Origin: Clostridiales bacterium UBA6388
Lineage (GTDB): Bacteria; Bacillota; Clostridia; Oscillospirales; Oscillospiraceae
Length of the DNA stretch: 26,305 nt
Assembly (NCBI GenBank): GCA_002437575.1
Contig: DJQK01000145.1
Location: 1 to 26,305, forward strand
Reading direction: 5' to 3'
The notes under the pieces: model-generated
The model's input: the letters and a program-made list of their open reading frames with translations, nothing else
The model's database searches: none
What the model was told of the DNA's origin: nothing
Translations under genes and position numbers: made by a program
In this document: positions 23,105 through 26,305 of the stretch, in pieces
How positions within the stretch are numbered: the stretch's first letter is position 1
Layout of the letters: each line of letters opens with the position of its first letter

Positions 23105-24520
23105 TCAAAGAGACAGCTCCTCGGCGCAGCTTTCGGCGTTCCGGCACAGATCGCAGCACTTTTTCGTGAACGCGCGGACCTGCTCGGGGCAGCGGCCAAT
23201 ATAGTTGGCCGGGTCCATGTGGGCTCTGATCTGGCTTTCCGTCATGCCGAAGGCCGGATTTTTCGCCAGCGCGGCAATGAGGTCCCAGTGTTCGCCGTTT
23301 TTCATCTGCGCCGTGGCCTGCATAGAGGCCTCGCGGATGATCTCGTGCACCTGCTGGCGGTCTCCGCCGTGCTTGACGGCCGCCATGAGTAGATTCTCCG
23401 TCGCAATGAAGGGAAGATACTCGGACACAAACCGCGCGACGATCTTCTCGTTGACGTGAAGTCCCTTCGTGACGTTCTGCATGAGCCTGAGAATACCGTC
23501 GCAGGCCAGAAACGCCTCGGGAAGGGAAATGCGGCGGTTTGCAGAGTCGTCCAGCGTCCGCTCGAGCCACTGCGTGGACGCCGTCATCGGCGCGTTCATC
23601 GCGTCAGCCATGATATACCGGGACAGCGAGCAGATGCGCTCACAGCGCATGGGGTTGCGCTTATAGGGCATGGCGGACGAGCCGACCTGGCTTTCTTCAA
23701 ACGGCTCTTCGACCTGCCGGTCGTGCTGCAAAAGCCGGATATCGGTCGCAAACCGGCAGCAGCTCTGCGCGATGGACGAAAGGACGTTCAAAATCCGGCT
23801 ATCCAGCTTTCTGGGGTAGGTCTGGCCGCACACGTCGTAGAGCCGGTCAAAGCCGAAGCTTTCAGCGATCTTCCGGTTCATTTCGTCGATCTTCGCGCCG
23901 TCGCCTTCAAAGAGCGAGACGAAGCTTGCTTCCGTGCCTGTCGTGCCGCGGCAGCCGAGGAAGCGGATGGCCGAGATGACGTCCCGCAGCTCCTCCAGAT
24001 CCAGCATCAGGTCCTGAAGCCAGAGCGCCGCGCGCTTACCGACGGTGACCAGCTGCGCGGGCTGATAGTGCGTGTAGCCGAGGCAGGGGAGCGCGGCATA
24101 CCGGTCTGCAAAGTCACACAGGTTCTGCATGACCGCTTCCAGCTGCCCCTCGAGGTACCGAAGGCCGTCACGGTATAAAATGAGGTCTGCGTTGTCCGTC
24201 ACGTAGCAGCTCGTCGCGCCCAGATGAATGATGCCCTTTGCACCCGGCGCGTCGAGACCGAAGGCGTAGATATGCGCCATCACGTCGTGGCGGATCTCCT
24301 TTTCCTTTTTGGAAACGACGTCGTAGTCGATGGGGCTCACGTGCGCGGCCAGCTCTTCGACCTGCTCTTTTGTGACCGGAAGCCCCAGCTCGTGCTCTGC
24401 CCGCGCCAGAGCCACCCAGAGCTTTCTCCACGTCTCGAACCGTGCGTCGGGGGAGAACAGGTGCAGCATATACTTTGAGGCGTAGCGCGAGGCCAGCGGG
24501 CTTTCATAGGTGGGTTTCAT
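23105..24520 (-). CDS. purB: Adenylosuccinate lyase PurB, eukaryote-like long subtype
   Basis: Fumarase/aspartase superfamily enzyme that releases fumarate from SAICAR and from adenylosuccinate, acting twice in AMP synthesis. It has 471 residues, longer than the roughly 430 of B. subtilis PurB. The signature loop SSAMPYKRNPMR is at 281-292. Catalytic-site segments are LGATSCYVTDNADL (100-113) and GYTHYQPAQL (148-157). These, with WLERTLDDSANRR and LPFIATENLLMAAVK, resemble animal ADSL more than the Bacillus enzyme. It starts 11 nt after purA ends, with an AGAGGA site, and is probably co-transcribed with it. Confidence 0.96.
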   Translation of the reverse strand: MKPTYESPLASRYASKYMLHLFSPDARFETWRKLWVALARAEHELGLPVTKEQVEELAAHVSPIDYDVVSKKEKEIRHDVMAHIYAFGLDAPGAKGIIHLGATSCYVTDNADLILYRDGLRYLEGQLEAVMQNLCDFADRYAALPCLGYTHYQPAQLVTVGKRAALWLQDLMLDLEELRDVISAIRFLGCRGTTGTEASFVSLFEGDGAKIDEMNRKIAESFGFDRLYDVCGQTYPRKLDSRILNVLSSIAQSCCRFATDIRLLQHDRQVEEPFEESQVGSSAMPYKRNPMRCERICSLSRYIMADAMNAPMTASTQWLERTLDDSANRRISLPEAFLACDGILRLMQNVTKGLHVNEKIVARFVSEYLPFIATENLLMAAVKHGGDRQQVHEIIREASMQATAQMKNGEHWDLIAALAKNPAFGMTESQIRAHMDPANYIGRCPEQVRAFTKKCCDLCRNAESCAEELSL

Positions 24521-24531
24521 AAAGCATCCTC

Positions 24532-25806
24532 TTATCGATAGATGATCTCGTCGCGCTTGGCGCCGACGGAGACGTAGCTGATGCGGCAGCCGATGGCTTT
24601 TTCAATGTATTCCACGTAATTTCTGGCCTCGACAGGCAGGTCTTCATACTTGCGCACGCCCGAAATGTCGCAGCTCCAGCCGGGCATGGAGGTCATGACG
24701 GGCTTGGCCTCGCCGATGACGGCAGTGAAGGGGAAATCGTCGGTCTTTTCGCCGTTGACCTCGTACTGCTCGCAGATGGGGATCTCGGTCATGTAGGACA
24801 GAACGTCCAGCTTCGTGAGGGCAACTTCCGTTGCCCCCTGGATCTGGCAGCCGTAGCGCGTGGCGACGATGTCGATGGGGCCGACTCTGCGGGGACGGCC
24901 AGTAGAAGCGCCGTATTCCGCGCCGGCCTCGCGCAGCTTTTCCGCCTCGGGTCCGAACCACTCCGCCGTGAACGGGCCTTCGCCGACGCAGGTGGAGTAG
25001 GCCTTGACGATGCCGACCGTGCGGTCAACGTGGCTTCCGGGGATGCCCGCGCCGACGCACGCGTAGCCCGCGTTGGACGAAGACGACGACGTGTAGGGGA
25101 AGATGCCGAAGTCAATGTCGCGCAGTGCGCCCAGCTGGGCCTCAAACATGATGTTCTTACCCGCAGCCTGCGCTTCATACAGATATTTTGTGGTGTTGCA
25201 GATGTAAGGCGCGAGCTTTTCGCCGAATTCTTTGCACCATGCCAGCATATCGGAGAGCTTGTAGGGTTCCGCGCCGTAGACGTTCTGGATGGTGAGGTTT
25301 TTCCACTCGAGAATGGAGGCCAGACGCTTTTCCAGATAGTCCGGGTACAGGAGCTCGCCGACCATGATGGTCTTTTTCTGGTACTTGTCAGAATAAACCG
25401 GCGCGATGCCGCGAAGGGTCGAGCCGTACTTCTTGTCCTTGAGCCGGGCTTCTTCCAGGCCGTCGAGGGCGCGATGATAGGGGAAGACGATCGTTGCGCG
25501 ATCGGAGATCTTGAAATTCTCCGGCGTAATGGGCACGCCTGCGTCCTTGAGCTTGGACATTTCCTTCCAGAGGTCTTCAATGTCGACCACGACGCCGTTA
25601 CCCAGCACGTTCACAACGCCCGGCAGGCAGATGCCGGAGGGGATGAGGTGCAGGGCAAACTTGCCGTATTCGTTGACGATGGTGTGACCGGCGTTGTTGC
25701 CGCCCTGATAGCGGCAGACGATGTCATATTCTCTTGCGATGAGGTCGACCATGCGGCCCTTACCCTCGTCGCCCCAGTTGATGCCTACGATCGCGCAGTT
25801 GCTCAT
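24532..25806 (-). CDS. purA: Adenylosuccinate synthetase PurA
   Basis: Uses GTP to condense IMP and aspartate into adenylosuccinate, the committed step to AMP. It has 424 residues, the usual length. The P-loop NWGDEGKGRMVDLIA is at 10-24, the catalytic aspartate is in GDEGKG, the IMP-binding NNAGHTI follows, and the GTP/IMP elements TGRPRRVG and the C-terminal VGAKRDE are present. The ATG at 25806 has an AAGGAG site. A good extended -10 promoter lies 40 bases upstream. It is followed by purB, so the two last steps of AMP synthesis form one unit, separate from any pur biosynthetic operon visible here. Confidence 0.98.
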   Translation of the reverse strand: MSNCAIVGINWGDEGKGRMVDLIAREYDIVCRYQGGNNAGHTIVNEYGKFALHLIPSGICLPGVVNVLGNGVVVDIEDLWKEMSKLKDAGVPITPENFKISDRATIVFPYHRALDGLEEARLKDKKYGSTLRGIAPVYSDKYQKKTIMVGELLYPDYLEKRLASILEWKNLTIQNVYGAEPYKLSDMLAWCKEFGEKLAPYICNTTKYLYEAQAAGKNIMFEAQLGALRDIDFGIFPYTSSSSSNAGYACVGAGIPGSHVDRTVGIVKAYSTCVGEGPFTAEWFGPEAEKLREAGAEYGASTGRPRRVGPIDIVATRYGCQIQGATEVALTKLDVLSYMTEIPICEQYEVNGEKTDDFPFTAVIGEAKPVMTSMPGWSCDISGVRKYEDLPVEARNYVEYIEKAIGCRISYVSVGAKRDEIIYR

Positions 25807-25846
25807 AAGTTAAGACTCCTTCAAGCATTTTTCAAATTCTTCGGAT

Positions 25847-25874
25847 ATTATAGCACGCAAACGGCATAAGTAAA
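25847..25874 (-). promoter_or_regulatory. Promoter of purA-purB
   Basis: On the minus strand TTTACT, a 16-bp spacer, then an extended -10 TGC-TATAAT (TATAAT at 25852-25847). The leader is about 35 nt, with no purine riboswitch. Confidence 0.75.
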
Positions 25875-25892
25875 TCATTTGTTTTGGATATT

Positions 25893-25915
25893 CGTTATTA
25901 GCGTTGCTAATGACG
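25893..25915. repeat. Inverted repeat upstream of the purA promoter
   Basis: CGTTATTAGC and GCTAATGACG form a 10-bp dyad with one mismatch around GTT. It lies about 20 bases upstream of the purA -35 and about 45 bases upstream of the tRNA promoter's -35, so it may be an operator. It does not match the PurR box I know from Bacillus. Confidence 0.45.
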
Positions 25916-25960
25916 TTGCAGCGCTTTTTGGAAAGGGAACAAAAAACAGCAAAATAATGC

Positions 25961-25989
25961 TTGACTTTCCGACCGCCTTGTGGTACTAT
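25961..25989 (+). promoter_or_regulatory. Promoter of tRNA-Leu
   Basis: TTGACT (25961-25966), exactly 17 bp, TACTAT (25984-25989). The tRNA begins about 24 bases after the predicted start of transcription. Confidence 0.75.
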
Positions 25990-26019
25990 ACTTGAGCAGT
26001 CGCGAGACCGCAAAATCAT

Positions 26020-26107
26020 GCGCGAGTGGTGGAATTGGCAGACTCGCTAGATTCAGGTTCTAGTGTCCACTCCGGACGTGCGGGTTCAAGTCCCGCCTCG
26101 CGCACCA
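26020..26107 (+). tRNA. tRNA-Leu (anticodon CAG)
   Basis: Reads the CUG leucine codon. The acceptor arm GCGCGAG pairs with CTCGCGC, discriminator A, and the CCA end is encoded (26105-26107). The anticodon stem CTAGA/TCTAG encloses TTCAGGT with anticodon CAG at 26054-26056. The T arm is GCGGG-TTCAAGT-CCCGC. The long variable arm (TGTCC...GGACG) marks a class II tRNA, consistent with leucine. It has its own promoter and terminator, so it is a single-gene unit. Confidence 0.97.
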
Positions 26108-26111
26108 GACA

Positions 26112-26165
26112 AAGATAATCCGAACCAAATCTTCCTTGTGGGAGACGGGTTCGGATTATTTGTTT
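26112..26165 (+). terminator. Intrinsic terminator of tRNA-Leu
   Basis: ATAATCCGAACC (26115-26126) pairs perfectly with GGTTCGGATTAT (26148-26159) around a 21-nt loop, followed by TTGTTT. It begins about five bases after the tRNA. Confidence 0.8.
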
Positions 26166-26179
26166 ATGTGCTTATCGGC

Positions 26180-26305
26180 TTAACGCAGCTGGGCACAAGA
26201 TGCAGCGACAGCCCTTGCCAGGCGGCAGAAGATCTGATCGCCGGTTTTTCTGCGATTGAAGCGGAAACAAAATTCGTCCAGGTACGCCTGAAGCTGCGTG
26301 CAGCG
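26180..26305 (-). CDS. IS1595-type (ISXO2-like) transposase, C-terminal end only
   Basis: The 41 visible residues contain LQAYLDEFCFRFNRR followed by IFCRLARAVAA, which I recognise as the C-terminal end of the ISXO2-like DDE transposase domain of IS1595-family elements. The frame is open to the window edge, so the zinc-ribbon N-terminus and catalytic residues lie beyond 26305 and I cannot tell whether the gene is intact. The stop at 26180 is only 72 bases from the tRNA-Leu 3' end, and 15 bases after the tRNA terminator. No terminal inverted repeat or target duplication is evident on this side. Confidence 0.75.
   Translation of the reverse strand, partial: RCTQLQAYLDEFCFRFNRRKTGDQIFCRLARAVAASCAQLR

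Noticed and set aside
22972..23199. 76-codon extension of the MATE frame into purB
   Set aside because: It crosses the intrinsic terminator and has no hydrophobic or family character; the ATG at 22971 has its own ribosome binding site.

Overview
The window is GC-rich, densely packed bacterial chromosome, almost entirely housekeeping genes. The gene set (RNase J, TrmFO, GdpP, KtrAB, a 381-residue sigma-A, strong AGGAGG-type ribosome binding sites, TTG starts) points to a high-GC Firmicute. An Oscillospiraceae/Ruminococcaceae-like clostridium is my best inference; no rRNA is present to confirm it.

Layout. (1) 1-6641, minus strand: a six-gene operon transcribed gdpP, rplI, dnaB, tilS, hpt, ftsH (ftsH runs off the left edge), with a good promoter at 6689-6717. 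It joins c-di-AMP turnover, a ribosomal protein, the replicative helicase, tRNA-Ile lysidine synthesis, purine salvage and membrane proteolysis. (2) 6642-7215: the only long non-coding stretch, with a candidate promoter overlapping a palindrome and three hairpins, two of them terminator-like, just before the RNase J start. (3) 7216-12413, plus: rnj, rpoD and the potassium uptake pair ktrB-ktrA, each unit with its own signals. (4) 12410-19916, plus: tightly packed rRNA/tRNA methyltransferase, dprA, topA, trmFO, plsX, rnc, with several overlapping stop/start codons and a strong terminator after rnc. (5) 20123-21343, plus: a divergent fold-III PLP decarboxylase. (6) 21344-25806, minus: a 41-codon small ORF, a MATE exporter, then purB and purA (transcribed purA, purB). 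(7) 26020-26305: tRNA-Leu(CAG) with promoter and terminator, then the C-terminal end of an IS1595-type transposase leaving the window.

Functional links. GdpP degrades c-di-AMP, and KtrA-type RCK proteins are known c-di-AMP receptors, so both ends of that potassium circuit lie within 8 kb. purA, purB and hpt cover the last AMP steps and purine salvage. topA, trmFO, rnc, rnj and the methyltransferase form a DNA/RNA maintenance block.

I see no CRISPR array, prophage, defence island or clearly new system. The most unusual items are the RNase J leader, the His-to-Asn change in the GdpP DHHA1 motif, the small hydrophobic ORF at 21344-21469 and the atypical decarboxylase.
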